Source: Prosthecobacter sp. (lineage in GTDB: Bacteria; Verrucomicrobiota; Verrucomicrobiia; Verrucomicrobiales; Verrucomicrobiaceae). Taken from it: a stretch of 64,000 bases of DNA. Under the pieces are notes generated by a model, which saw only the letters and a list, made by a program, of their open reading frames with translations, had not been told where the DNA came from and did no database searches. Where the stretch lies: contig JAIPJY010000012.1 of assembly GCA_021733925.1 (NCBI GenBank), positions 62,001-126,000 on the forward strand. Direction: 5' to 3'. The position numbers were made by a program, and so were the translations under genes. Shown piece by piece: positions 53,611 to 62,445 of this stretch (positions are counted from its first letter, which is position 1; each line of letters begins with the position of its first letter).

Positions 53611-54024
53611 ATGGAATTCATTCTTCGAGTTAGTATCCCGATTTATGATTCCTTGGTGTGCTTTGCGTACAGCAATCTTGGAGTAAAACTCACAGAGTAT
53701 TTTCCCGGGTTGGTGGTGGAGGAAGAATGGTTTGAAATCGGCGAGTATTCGCGCCTGGAAGACTTTTTAGATAACAAGCAAACTGATGCAGAAATCAGAA
53801 AAACCATGCTGAGGCAAATTCGCTCAAAGCAAATTGCTCATGGTCCCACTTTGAAATTCAGCATGCCGTCCTCAGACGAAGGCATTCCTATTTCCGGCAC
53901 ATTCAACCGTTGGGGACTCACGTTCAAGAGACCAAGTCAGTTTGCGGAACATGATCGAACACAAATCCTTGAGTTTCTAGCATCACTCGGACATGGGACA
54001 GTCGAAGAATACTCGATGGAATAA
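53611..54024 (+). CDS. Hypothetical protein, 137 aa
   Basis: A 137-residue soluble protein without recognised motifs. Segments include LVVEEEWFEIGEYSRLEDFL near 34-53 and SGTFNRWGLTFKRPSQ near 94-109. Its codons are visibly richer in A and T than those of all flanking genes, which suggests horizontal transfer. It stands alone between the pyrophosphatase and the lipase (convergent). I cannot assign a function. Confidence 0.55.
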   Translation: MEFILRVSIPIYDSLVCFAYSNLGVKLTEYFPGLVVEEEWFEIGEYSRLEDFLDNKQTDAEIRKTMLRQIRSKQIAHGPTLKFSMPSSDEGIPISGTFNRWGLTFKRPSQFAEHDRTQILEFLASLGHGTVEEYSME

Positions 54025-54039
54025 GGGAACCGCGGCTGT

Positions 54040-54714
54040 TCACGCTTCTTTAAAACTCCCCGTCTTCAAAAACCGGTTTACCGCCCGGAAAACCGCAGGC
54101 TGTAAAATAATGGTCGCATGATTCGTCGGCAGCAGCGTGAAGTCTGCCTCGCCTTCCCCATGCGAACTGGCAATCGTGACAACCCCATCCGATTCCGCAC
54201 CGAGCAAACGCCGAAAAACCGGCAGCGTGTCTTTGTTTCCCATGATGACTCCCGTCTCGGGTGGCAGCGGCCCCAGCATATTCGGTGTGCTTGCAGCATC
54301 CGTGCCCAGCTCCGCTGACACCGGCCCCAGCAGCCAGCGTACCCATCCCCACTGGCCCAATTCATCAATGATCTGGCTGCCCTGATTCGGCGGTGCCAGC
54401 AGCACCGCACGTCCCAGCGGAAACGCCGCATCCCGCTGCGCCGCCCAGGCACGAAACACGATGCCGCCAAGAGAGTGCGTCACAAAATGCACCCGCGAAC
54501 CCGCCGCAATCTCCAGCCGTTCCAGCGCAGGATTCAGATGCTTCTGCACCGCATCAGCAATCGAAACGCGGTGCGATGGATACCCAATGCTCTTCACCCG
54601 ATACCCGCAAAACTTCAACCACAGCCCCACCAGCCACATGCTACGTCGCGAACGCCCGAGCCCATGGATAAGGATCACTGTGGGGGTGGGAGGACTGGAT
54701 GAGGTGTCGTTCAT
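54040..54714 (-). CDS. Alpha/beta-hydrolase (lipase/PGAP1-like)
   Basis: A 224-residue protein without a signal peptide. The oxyanion-hole region HGLGRSRRSM is at residues 17-26, the nucleophile elbow THSLGG at about 79-84, PPNQGSQI near 107-114, and the late His in LLPTNHATI near 195-203, so the Ser-Asp-His set is plausible (GESDGVVTIAS-type Asp near 174). Proteins of this type are esterases or lipases. Its ATG overlaps the toxin stop (ATGA at 54711-54714), so it is translated together with the toxin-antitoxin pair upstream. Confidence 0.87.
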   Translation of the reverse strand: MNDTSSSPPTPTVILIHGLGRSRRSMWLVGLWLKFCGYRVKSIGYPSHRVSIADAVQKHLNPALERLEIAAGSRVHFVTHSLGGIVFRAWAAQRDAAFPLGRAVLLAPPNQGSQIIDELGQWGWVRWLLGPVSAELGTDAASTPNMLGPLPPETGVIMGNKDTLPVFRRLLGAESDGVVTIASSHGEGEADFTLLPTNHATIILQPAVFRAVNRFLKTGSFKEA

Positions 54715-55022
54715 GGCATACGATTGAGCAACTCATCCCACCATTTGTCTGGATCACGCCTAATGTCAGCAACTCCAATGATGACAATGCCACGCGATTC
54801 TGGAACGTAAAACAAAGCGAGCTTGCGGCGCCTAATCATGAGGCGTCGGACTGGAAACCTCCAACTGCAAGCCATGCGGGGGTATTGCGCCAGCAAGGCC
54901 GTGGCGGTTTCAACTTGGGTTAGCAACTCCACGCCCCGACCTTCCTGAATGTCTTCGGCCTCAGAAAAGAAACGCTGCAAGTCGGCCTCAGCGGCCCACG
55001 TCCAGACGATTTCATGTTTCAT
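54711..55022 (-). CDS. ParE/RelE-family toxin
   Basis: A 103-residue protein with the RelE/ParE fold: VWTWAAEADLQRFFSEAE near residues 6-23, LLAQYPRMACSWRFPVRRL near 43-61 and RRRKLALFYVPESRGIVII near 64-82 with a final IRRDPDKWW. RelE-type members cut mRNA on the ribosome, whereas ParE-type members inhibit gyrase; the length and sequence fit ParE slightly better. Its start overlaps the antitoxin stop (ATGA at 55019-55022), as usual for type II pairs. Confidence 0.85.
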   Translation of the reverse strand: MKHEIVWTWAAEADLQRFFSEAEDIQEGRGVELLTQVETATALLAQYPRMACSWRFPVRRLMIRRRKLALFYVPESRGIVIIGVADIRRDPDKWWDELLNRMP

Positions 55023-55237
55023 GCACGAGAGGCAACAATACGAGCTTTGACCTCACTCCAAGGAGACACACGATCAGGATGCTGACGGTATTCCTGCCAA
55101 CGCTGCTCCACGAATTCCGCCAGCTCAGGATTGTCATCAGGCGTATCGTCCATGACATCTTTCCAAAGTTCTGCCATCAGAGTCATCTTATCCTCATCGG
55201 GAAGTTGCGCGAGACCTGGAAAACGTTCGACGATCAT
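55019..55237 (-). CDS. Antitoxin (addiction-module component family)
   Basis: A 72-residue acidic protein: LPDEDKMTLMAELWKDVMDD near residues 12-31, LAEFVEQRWQEYRQHPDRVSP near 39-59 and the final WSEVKARI. The DxxW...E..W...WxEVK pattern is that of the putative addiction-module component family that partners RelE/ParE toxins. It is the first gene of a three-gene unit with the toxin and the lipase. It probably autoregulates through the promoter region upstream (55238-55299). Confidence 0.82.
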   Translation of the reverse strand: MIVERFPGLAQLPDEDKMTLMAELWKDVMDDTPDDNPELAEFVEQRWQEYRQHPDRVSPWSEVKARIVASRA

Positions 55238-55299
55238 GGCATGAAGTTATTGCACCAATGCCACCGAGTCAATGCCTGACGGGGGCAGGTATAAGAGCC

Positions 55300-55320
55300 A
55301 GCCCGGTCGCCAACCGGGCT
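55300..55320 (-). terminator. Hairpin downstream of the 1701-residue gene
   Basis: AGCCCGGT (55300-55307) pairs with ACCGGGCT (55313-55320) around a 5-base loop. On the minus strand it lies 13 bases after the stop codon of the large cytochrome/DUF1553 gene. No long T-tract follows, so termination strength is uncertain. It also separates that gene from the toxin-antitoxin operon. Confidence 0.5.
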
Positions 55321-55332
55321 GCTTTGAGCGCT

Positions 55333-58300
55333 TCAATGATTAAACAAGAACGCCGGTGAGTTGATCAAGGCCCACGCCAGATCCTGCGCCGCCGTAAGCC
55401 GCTTGTTGCCAAGCTGGCTCTGACTCAGACCCGCATCTCGACGGAGCTGGACCAGTTTAGGATCAAGCGAGATCGGCTTCTGCGTATCGGTGTGCTTGGT
55501 TTCCAACGCCACGAGCTGCTCATCCACCGGCAGCGGCTTGCGGGCGTTCGCGAGAACCTTCTTCTGCGACTGGTAGTCCTTGAACTGGTTCAGGAAGTGC
55601 TGGGTCAGCAGCGCCTTCTGCTCAGGCTTGCGATTGGCGGCAGGAACCTTCAGCGCGGCGGCGACAGCAGCAGGAGTGCCAAAACGGACGGCGGGGCTGG
55701 TGGTGACCCACAGGCGGAAACGTCCGGCGTTGTATTTGCCATTCTGGAAATTGGAGGTCATCACGATGGTGAACTGCGAACCGCCGTCATTTGCCACAGG
55801 CTTGGCGAATTCAAAGGTGGCCTCATGGCGGAATCCACCCTGCGGGCTCACAGCCCAGCCGCGGTCACGATTGCCTTTCTTGAGAGCTTCGGTCACGACA
55901 AAGTTGGTCTGCTCAAAGTCGGCCTTCGGATTCTTCAGCAACTGCTCTTCACCACCGCGCTTGCTGCGCTTGGCGTCCATGGGGTCCGTGCGGACTGTGA
56001 ATTCGCCGAGCACAAAGTTGCCATCTGGGGCGAGGCCAGGACCGTTGCTTGGCAGGCGGTCGTCGGGGATCATCTCCAGCTTGATGGCCGTGATGTTCGT
56101 GAGCGACGTTTTACCAATGAGCATGTAGTTGCCGGCAGTTTCTCGGCCTGCGGGCAGCGCCGTGGCAAAGAGACTGCCATCCGGCTGCACTTCGAGTTTC
56201 TCCACGCCCGCGGCACGCTGCACCTTGATGTTGTCAAACGGCTGCCATTCCGTGGTGAGATCGAGATAATTTTCCCACGCAGGCTGATTCGCAGCGGCGG
56301 TGTCCTGCACGGTCTTCACCTTGGCTTCAGCGGCGATGGTGGCGGCCTTGCGTGCGGCTTCCTTCTTGGCGATCTCTGGAGCCATCTTGGCCTTGTAAGC
56401 TTCGAGTTCCTTCTTCGCAGCGTCGATGGCAGCCAGACGCTCCTGCTCAGCTTTATCGATCAACGGCTTCTGTTCGGCCTCCTTGACCTGAAGTGTGGCG
56501 GCGAGCTGTTTGTTCTCAGGATCAAGCTCCTGCATGGAAGCCAGCGCAGCGTCGATTTCCTTCTCGTTCGCATGGCTGTTAAGGATGCGGAGGAAGATGG
56601 CATCGACGAGCTGGCGGTCGTCTTTGATTTCGCTGGTCAGTTTGGCTATGGCGTTGCCGGGATCGCTGATGGCATCGCCCACAGTCGGGCCGCTCATCAG
56701 CGCCATGACGGGACCGAGGTTGACCTCGTTGCTACGTTCGCACTCGCACACGGATTCACGGGCGGGTTTGCCGAAGTTGGCGAGGAAGCCGTCCTGCAAT
56801 TTGACCTGACCATCAGCCAAAGCAGCGGCGCGTGTGCCCTTCGGCATGCCCGGAATGTTCGGCATGCTGCCAGTGACGGCAAAGACGGAGTCAAACAGCA
56901 CTTCAGCAGGCAGGCGGCGTGCCTTGGCGTGGCTGTAGTTGGTCTTGTCGTCCTCGTTCCATTTGTTGGTGCCAAGGCTCAGATTGTACGTGCGGCTGTT
57001 GGCGATGATCTTCATCAGGTGGCGCACGTTGAAACCGCTTTGAACAAACTCGTTCGTCAGGTACTGCAGCAGTTCAGGATTGCTCGGCGGATTGCCGGCG
57101 CGGATGTCATCCAGCGGTTCGATGACTCCGGTGCCGGTGAGGTAGCCCCAGATTCGGTTGGCATAGCTCATGGCAAAGTAATCATTCTGCGGGCTGGTCA
57201 ACCAGGTGGCGAACTGCTCACGACGTGTGTTCGCCGTTTTGCTGACGAGTTCGGTTTCAAACGGCACCTGAGGCGAGACGGGCTTGTTGGTGCGCAGATG
57301 CAGCACGTCGCCGTCTTTTTTGTCGGAGACGATTTCGAACAGCGGCTTCGCTCCTTCGACGGCGGTCCCGCCGATAGTCTTGCCCTGGGCGGCAGGATCG
57401 CCCTTGAGATCCACCTGCGCGAAGTAGGACGCGGTTTCATAGTACTGGTCCATCGTCCAGCGCTCGAAGGGATGGTCGTGGCACTTGTTGCAGTTGAAAC
57501 GGGTCGCGAGGAAAAGATGCGTGGTGTTTTCGCTGATTTCTTCAGCAGTGCGCACGGTCTTGAAATACGCGGCGGGCGGATTGTCCTTGTTCGAACCCGT
57601 GGCGGTGATGATGCGATACGCAAAGCGGTCATACGGCGTGTTGTCGCTCACCTGCTGCTTGATCCACGTGCGCAGACCACCGGCACCTTCGGCACCGAGG
57701 AATTTGGAGTTCACCTGCAGCATGTCGGCCCACTTGTTCGCCCAATGCTCGACGAAATCCGGATTGCCGATGAGCTTGTCCACCACCTCGCTGCGCTTGG
57801 TGCGTGTGTCACGCTTGTCAGCCATGAAGGCGATGACTTCTTCGGGCTTCGGTGGCAGGCCGGTGAGATCGAGATGGATGCGGCGCAGGAAGTCCTCGTC
57901 CTTGCACAGGCCGCTCGGCTCGATCTTCATGCGCTCCCACTTCTGCGCGACGAGTTCGTCGATCTTGTTCCACTTCTCCGGCTCTTTCCAGGCAAAGCCA
58001 GAGCGGTCGCCCATCACGGTGATGGTGGTGGCGGCGTAGGAACCTTCAAAGCGCGCGAGGATCGGCGCCTCTCCACGGCGCAGGCTGGTCATGAGGCCCT
58101 TCTTGTCGGCTTCAATGACATCGCCATTGCCGCTGTCGAGGAAGGCCTCGGCGGTGACGTCTTTGACATAGCCGTCGGCATAACGCGCGATGACCCGGAG
58201 CTGCTGGCGGCCACCGATGCGCTCGATGACGGGATTTTTCGGCGACAGTTCGATGCTGGTGACGCGTGGCGTCTTCATGTCCAGCTTCGCACCCTGGCCG

Positions 58301-60438
58301 ATCCAGGCCTTCAGAGACTCGTAGTAAAGCTCTCCCGGCACGGTGAGCTGCCCGCCTTCATGCGGCACACTGCCGCTGGCTTTCAAAAGCATGAGCGAAT
58401 GCTCCGGCGACGCCACGTTAGCACGGCGGCTGGAGAGGTCATCAGCAAACGCGAGCACATCATAAACAGGATCATAACCCCGCAGCGAAAGCTTGAAGCC
58501 CGCCTTGCCTTCCTTCGCACCGTGGCAGGTGCCGGCATTGCAACCAAGCTTCGACATGATCGGCATCACATCGCGCACATAGTCGGGGTGGAGGGCTGCG
58601 TTCATGCCGCTCACGTTCACCGGAACATTCGCGGTCTTGCCGAGGAATGAGATCTTCACGCTGGTGGCACCATCCTTGTCCGGGCGCACCATGCCACGGG
58701 CGTTCACGGCCACGACATCGGTGTTTGCCGCAGTGATCTTGGCCATGCGAGTGACGTCGGCACGCGTACCGTCGCTCATGCGTGCAGTGACGAGAAGCTG
58801 GGCGTATTCGGTGGGCTTGCCGATCTTAATCGTGGTCGGTTCGACATCGATGGAGGCGACCGTCGGGCCGTTGTGAAGGGTCTCGACCTTGGCGTCCTTC
58901 TCGACCACGGCACGCACGCTGTCGTCCACGAGCACATCCGAGGCTGCGAGGATCTTTTCCTTCTCCAGCGGCACCGAGACAAACTCCTTGGCGATGGCTC
59001 CGTTGGCCGCATCGATGAGACGGATCTGGCCGTCCTGCCCTGCCACGGCGACGGTTTTGCCATCGGGGCTGAAGGTGACGCTGAAGATGCCGCAGGGGAT
59101 CGCCGTGCTGCTGAGTTGTTTCACGCCTTTGACGACCCAGTCATCCAGATCCTTGCCTTTGCCGCTCACTGTTTCGACGATCTTCTTCACCGCCTCAGGC
59201 ATCGTGCTGTCGTAATCGCTGGCGTAAATGTTCACCGTCCCTGTTCCTTCAAACGAGGTGCCGGCCGCGATGCGCTTGCCATCCGGCGCGAAATCGACGC
59301 CGAAGATGCGGCCCTGCATGGCGGGGAATTTGCGGATGAGGTTGGCGTTGTCGCCGATGACCCGCTTCGTGATGCGCTCCATGCGGTAGATCGCAGGCAC
59401 ACCGTCGGTGCCGCCGATGAGCACTTCATTGCGCAGCGGATGCCGCGCCAGCACCTGCACCCCGCCTTTGAGTGCACCCGGTGTGATGGAGGTCACGTTA
59501 TCCACGAAGCGCTGCGTCGAGACCTCCGTGAGCTTCACGCTCATGTCACGACCGCAGGAGACGACATGCTTGCCATCCACGCCCCAGACGGTGTCCAGCA
59601 CCCAGTCGCTGTGCCCGCCCATGAAGAGCGTTTCCTTGCCCGTGGCGACTTCAATGGCACGCACCGCATTGTCACCGCAGCCGAACGCGAGGAATTTGCC
59701 ATCGGGTGACCAGCTCGCACCATACAGCGTGTCAAAAGTCAGCGATTTGGAGAGTTCCAGCTTCTTCGCCGCCACGTCCCAAATTTGAATTTCACCCATG
59801 CGCGCCGGGCTGCCGCCAGTAAGCGCGATCTTCTTCCCATCCGGCGACCAGGCAAGCTTCTGAATGCGTTCCGCCAGACCCACGAGACGAGCGACGATGC
59901 CGCTACCATCCGCCTTGTGGATCAAAACTTCATGATAGCCCGCCACCGCGATCATGCTGCCATCCGGCGAATACTCAATCGAGGTGATGGCCGGCGCCTT
60001 CACATAAACGGGTGGATGGGCCATGTCGTACTGCGCCTTGGCAGACGCTGGCGTGTCATCCTTCGCACCTTCAGCGATCCAGCGTTCGATCAGGGCAATT
60101 TGAGTTTCATGCAGCGGGTCGGCCTTCTGCGGCATCTCCACCTTGCCCTTTTCGTCCGGCTTGATCAGCTTCAGCAGATTGGATTCCACCGCCTTGCCCG
60201 GCACCACCGCATGGCCTTCCTCGCCCCCTTTGAGCAGCGCCGCGAACTCCGTCATGATGTAGTCACCCTTTTTCTTCGCCGGCTGGTGGCAGCCATTGCA
60301 CTGCGCCTGGAAGATCGGACGGATGTGCTTGTAGAAGGAGACCGGCTTGTTCGGGTCAATGCCCTCCTCCTTCTTCGGCGGTGCGGCATGCACGGCGGCG
60401 GCGAGGAAGAGTACAGGAATGAGGAGACGTGTCTTCAT
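55333..60438 (-). CDS. Giant planctomycetal cytochrome / WD40 / DUF1549 / DUF1553 protein
   Basis: A 1701-residue exported protein; signal peptide at 1-18. Heme motif CNGCH lies near residue 46-50, a WD40 propeller at about 145-500, a bacterial-Ig-like segment near 525-610, the PSCyt motif LGCNAGTCHG near 629, DUF1549 from about 848 (FLRRIHLDLTGLPPKP), CNKCHDHPFERW near 980 and DUF1553 from about 1076 (ATWLTSPQND). The latter is split by an insertion (about 1260-1680) with an Ala/Lys/Glu coiled coil near 1326-1386 and a beta domain; the family's terminal motif (LINSPAFLFNH) then follows. The proteins are secreted, PVC-specific and probably redox-linked, but no reaction is known. It is usually paired with DUF1501 proteins. 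Confidence 0.92.
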   Translation of the reverse strand: MKTRLLIPVLFLAAAVHAAPPKKEEGIDPNKPVSFYKHIRPIFQAQCNGCHQPAKKKGDYIMTEFAALLKGGEEGHAVVPGKAVESNLLKLIKPDEKGKVEMPQKADPLHETQIALIERWIAEGAKDDTPASAKAQYDMAHPPVYVKAPAITSIEYSPDGSMIAVAGYHEVLIHKADGSGIVARLVGLAERIQKLAWSPDGKKIALTGGSPARMGEIQIWDVAAKKLELSKSLTFDTLYGASWSPDGKFLAFGCGDNAVRAIEVATGKETLFMGGHSDWVLDTVWGVDGKHVVSCGRDMSVKLTEVSTQRFVDNVTSITPGALKGGVQVLARHPLRNEVLIGGTDGVPAIYRMERITKRVIGDNANLIRKFPAMQGRIFGVDFAPDGKRIAAGTSFEGTGTVNIYASDYDSTMPEAVKKIVETVSGKGKDLDDWVVKGVKQLSSTAIPCGIFSVTFSPDGKTVAVAGQDGQIRLIDAANGAIAKEFVSVPLEKEKILAASDVLVDDSVRAVVEKDAKVETLHNGPTVASIDVEPTTIKIGKPTEYAQLLVTARMSDGTRADVTRMAKITAANTDVVAVNARGMVRPDKDGATSVKISFLGKTANVPVNVSGMNAALHPDYVRDVMPIMSKLGCNAGTCHGAKEGKAGFKLSLRGYDPVYDVLAFADDLSSRRANVASPEHSLMLLKASGSVPHEGGQLTVPGELYYESLKAWIGQGAKLDMKTPRVTSIELSPKNPVIERIGGRQQLRVIARYADGYVKDVTAEAFLDSGNGDVIEADKKGLMTSLRRGEAPILARFEGSYAATTITVMGDRSGFAWKEPEKWNKIDELVAQKWERMKIEPSGLCKDEDFLRRIHLDLTGLPPKPEEVIAFMADKRDTRTKRSEVVDKLIGNPDFVEHWANKWADMLQVNSKFLGAEGAGGLRTWIKQQVSDNTPYDRFAYRIITATGSNKDNPPAAYFKTVRTAEEISENTTHLFLATRFNCNKCHDHPFERWTMDQYYETASYFAQVDLKGDPAAQGKTIGGTAVEGAKPLFEIVSDKKDGDVLHLRTNKPVSPQVPFETELVSKTANTRREQFATWLTSPQNDYFAMSYANRIWGYLTGTGVIEPLDDIRAGNPPSNPELLQYLTNEFVQSGFNVRHLMKIIANSRTYNLSLGTNKWNEDDKTNYSHAKARRLPAEVLFDSVFAVTGSMPNIPGMPKGTRAAALADGQVKLQDGFLANFGKPARESVCECERSNEVNLGPVMALMSGPTVGDAISDPGNAIAKLTSEIKDDRQLVDAIFLRILNSHANEKEIDAALASMQELDPENKQLAATLQVKEAEQKPLIDKAEQERLAAIDAAKKELEAYKAKMAPEIAKKEAARKAATIAAEAKVKTVQDTAAANQPAWENYLDLTTEWQPFDNIKVQRAAGVEKLEVQPDGSLFATALPAGRETAGNYMLIGKTSLTNITAIKLEMIPDDRLPSNGPGLAPDGNFVLGEFTVRTDPMDAKRSKRGGEEQLLKNPKADFEQTNFVVTEALKKGNRDRGWAVSPQGGFRHEATFEFAKPVANDGGSQFTIVMTSNFQNGKYNAGRFRLWVTTSPAVRFGTPAAVAAALKVPAANRKPEQKALLTQHFLNQFKDYQSQKKVLANARKPLPVDEQLVALETKHTDTQKPISLDPKLVQLRRDAGLSQSQLGNKRLTAAQDLAWALINSPAFLFNH

Positions 60439-60602
60439 GGGGTTGGCGTTGGGCTTTTTTGGAAAAGGGGCAGCAAGTCAAAACGCCCTTGATGGAGGGG
60501 GTCTTGCGGACGCGGACAGCCAGGGCAGGATCGTCCATGCGCAGAGCGGAGATGGACGGGCAGTTGCCTCCCCGTGAACTCTCCCCATGGTGGGCATCCC
60601 CA

Positions 60603-62081
60603 ATGCTTCCCGAATCCCTCAGCACCCGACTCAGCCGCAGTGTGTCGGCAGATTTTTTCCGCCCCCTCGCACGGCCTTCCGCGCCGGTGTACGTGGACTG
60701 CGCGGACCGTCTGGTCGAGGAAGCCGGTGAAGCCGGCAGGCTATCCCAGCGCGAAACCAACGAGATCATTCGCGAAGTCATCGCCCGCCATCCACTCTCC
60801 CTGCTGGCTGACGACGAGGGCGCGGCTTTACGGGATGCACGGCAGCGTGCAGGCCAGTTTTTCAACCGCCTCATCGCCGCTGGCTGGCTGGAAGATCAGA
60901 CCCTCGGCCTGCATGAGCGCTGGGCCGTCATCACCCCCGGCCTGCGCCCCCTCCTGCGCATGCTACGTGACCTCGCCGAGGATCGCGTCGCCGAACTCAA
61001 AACCTTCGCCGACACCCTGCGCGGCCTCTGCCAGACCCTGGAGGAGCGCGGCGTGCTCGACCCCGTGCTCAAGCAACCGGATCAACTCCGCTCCACCGTC
61101 ACCGATCTTTCCCAGCGCCTCGAACGCGCCATCGAGCAGCTTCATGCCGTCGAAAAAATCGTCACCAGCTTCGAGCAGCGCCAGCGGCAGAGCGCCACCG
61201 CCGCCGACACCCTGAGCCTCCTCTATGAGGAATTCGGCCAGGGCCAGCACATGGTCTGCTACGATGCCCTGCGCCGTGGCGGCCTGCTCATGCGCATCGA
61301 ACAAGCCCGCAGCACCATCGCAGAGCGCCAGGACGATCCGCTCATGCGCGAACGCCTCTCCGAAGGCCTGCGCGAGCACTACGGCTACGACTCCACCGAG
61401 TCCTACGACCTCGCCGTCTCCCTCCTCACCCGCCTCGACCGCGATCTCGGCGGCCTGAAACGCCGTGCCGAAGCCATCGACCTGCGCATGGCCGCCTTCA
61501 ACCGCCTCAGCCAGCAGCGCTACCGTTACCAGACCGAACTGCGCGGCCGCCGTCCGGAGATCATCAAAGCCTACTGCGATTCCATCAACACCGCCCACGC
61601 CGGCGGTCGCTTCTCCGAACTCGGCGCCAAGCCCGCCGACTTCGCACCCCGCTGTGTCGAGACCCGCTTCTTCTTCGGCACCGAATCCCTCTACAAACCC
61701 CGCCGCACCAAAGCCCCCGTCGACCTCACCTTCGGCCAAAGCGGTGCCGTCAAACAAAGCGAAGACGACGTCCTCGCCGCCTGGAAAGAGCGCCAACGCC
61801 TCGCCCTCACCCCACAGCGCGCTGCCCGCCTCGTCGCCAGGCTCATCCCCGCCAAAAAAGGCACCGCCACCACCGAAGACATCCACCTCGAAACCACCGA
61901 CGACCTCCTCGATCTCCTCGCCGTCGTGGCCTACGAACACGCCCCCGCCCTCGCCGGCAAACGCATCCGCTGGAGCGTGGACGGTCTCCGCCGCCGCAAC
62001 GGCCTGGAACCTCACATCATTGAGCACGACACTCATGCCGGCCATCGCATTGAGAGGTTTTCAGTTCAGCGGGAGAGCTGA
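60603..62081 (+). CDS. Wadjet JetA-like kleisin family protein (orphan)
   Basis: A 492-residue soluble protein matching the JetA family (formerly DUF5716) of Wadjet plasmid-defence systems in layout: N-terminal winged-helix part (residues 1-120, SVSADFFRPLARPSAPVYVD; FFNRLIAAGWLEDQ), a long helical middle part (125-345, LEERGVLDPVLKQPD; EEFGQGQHMVCYDAL) and a C-terminal winged-helix segment. JetA acts as the MukF-like kleisin that bridges the SMC subunit JetC. No jetB, jetC or jetD is present in the window: an 89-residue gene, a repeat and a propeller gene follow. The frame is open from 60429, but the ATG at 60603 avoids a Trp/Arg-rich extension overlapping the divergent gene. Confidence 0.75.
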   Translation: MLPESLSTRLSRSVSADFFRPLARPSAPVYVDCADRLVEEAGEAGRLSQRETNEIIREVIARHPLSLLADDEGAALRDARQRAGQFFNRLIAAGWLEDQTLGLHERWAVITPGLRPLLRMLRDLAEDRVAELKTFADTLRGLCQTLEERGVLDPVLKQPDQLRSTVTDLSQRLERAIEQLHAVEKIVTSFEQRQRQSATAADTLSLLYEEFGQGQHMVCYDALRRGGLLMRIEQARSTIAERQDDPLMRERLSEGLREHYGYDSTESYDLAVSLLTRLDRDLGGLKRRAEAIDLRMAAFNRLSQQRYRYQTELRGRRPEIIKAYCDSINTAHAGGRFSELGAKPADFAPRCVETRFFFGTESLYKPRRTKAPVDLTFGQSGAVKQSEDDVLAAWKERQRLALTPQRAARLVARLIPAKKGTATTEDIHLETTDDLLDLLAVVAYEHAPALAGKRIRWSVDGLRRRNGLEPHIIEHDTHAGHRIERFSVQRES

Positions 62082-62101
62082 GGCAAGACCCTAACTTTAA
62101 A

Positions 62102-62371
62102 ATGGCAAATCTGACGCCATCAACTCCAGACCTCCAGCGAGCAATCCGTAGGGAGAAAGTGCTACGTGCGCGATCCATGAGCGAAGAAGAGCGCCTTGTA
62201 GCCGCACTGGACCAAATCGAACTCGCGTTTGCGTGGATGATGGAAGGAGTGAGACAAGAATCCCCAAGCATTACGAATGAGCAGGCCCGCCAAATCCTCG
62301 CCGAACGACTGGACCGCCAGCGCCGCCGGGAAAATCACGGTCTTTTTGTTCCTGCCATCACAAGCGCTTGA
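62102..62371 (+). CDS. Small hypothetical protein, 89 aa
   Basis: An 89-residue helical, charged protein (LQRAIRREKVLRARSMSEEE; LDQIELAFAWMMEGVRQESP; ILAERLDRQRRRENHG). It resembles a group of small proteins found beside toxin-antitoxin or nucleotidyltransferase genes in PVC genomes, but no such partner follows here. It begins 20 bases after the JetA stop. No signal peptide or membrane helix is present. Confidence 0.6.
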   Translation: MANLTPSTPDLQRAIRREKVLRARSMSEEERLVAALDQIELAFAWMMEGVRQESPSITNEQARQILAERLDRQRRRENHGLFVPAITSA

Positions 62372-62445
62372 TGAAAAGCTTCTGATCTCGCGGCATAATT
62401 CAGCTATTATTGAGACTTGCATCACAGACTCACATCCTTGTCTTG
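62372..62445. other. Intergenic stretch before the repeat
   Basis: No gene, RNA gene or clear promoter could be recognised here. It is A/T-rich compared with the rest of the window. Confidence 0.4.

Noticed and set aside
55492-58650. 1052-codon open frame on the plus strand
   Set aside because: It lies wholly inside the minus-strand cytochrome/DUF1553 gene. Its translation has no domain features and reflects the G/C-biased third positions of the real gene.
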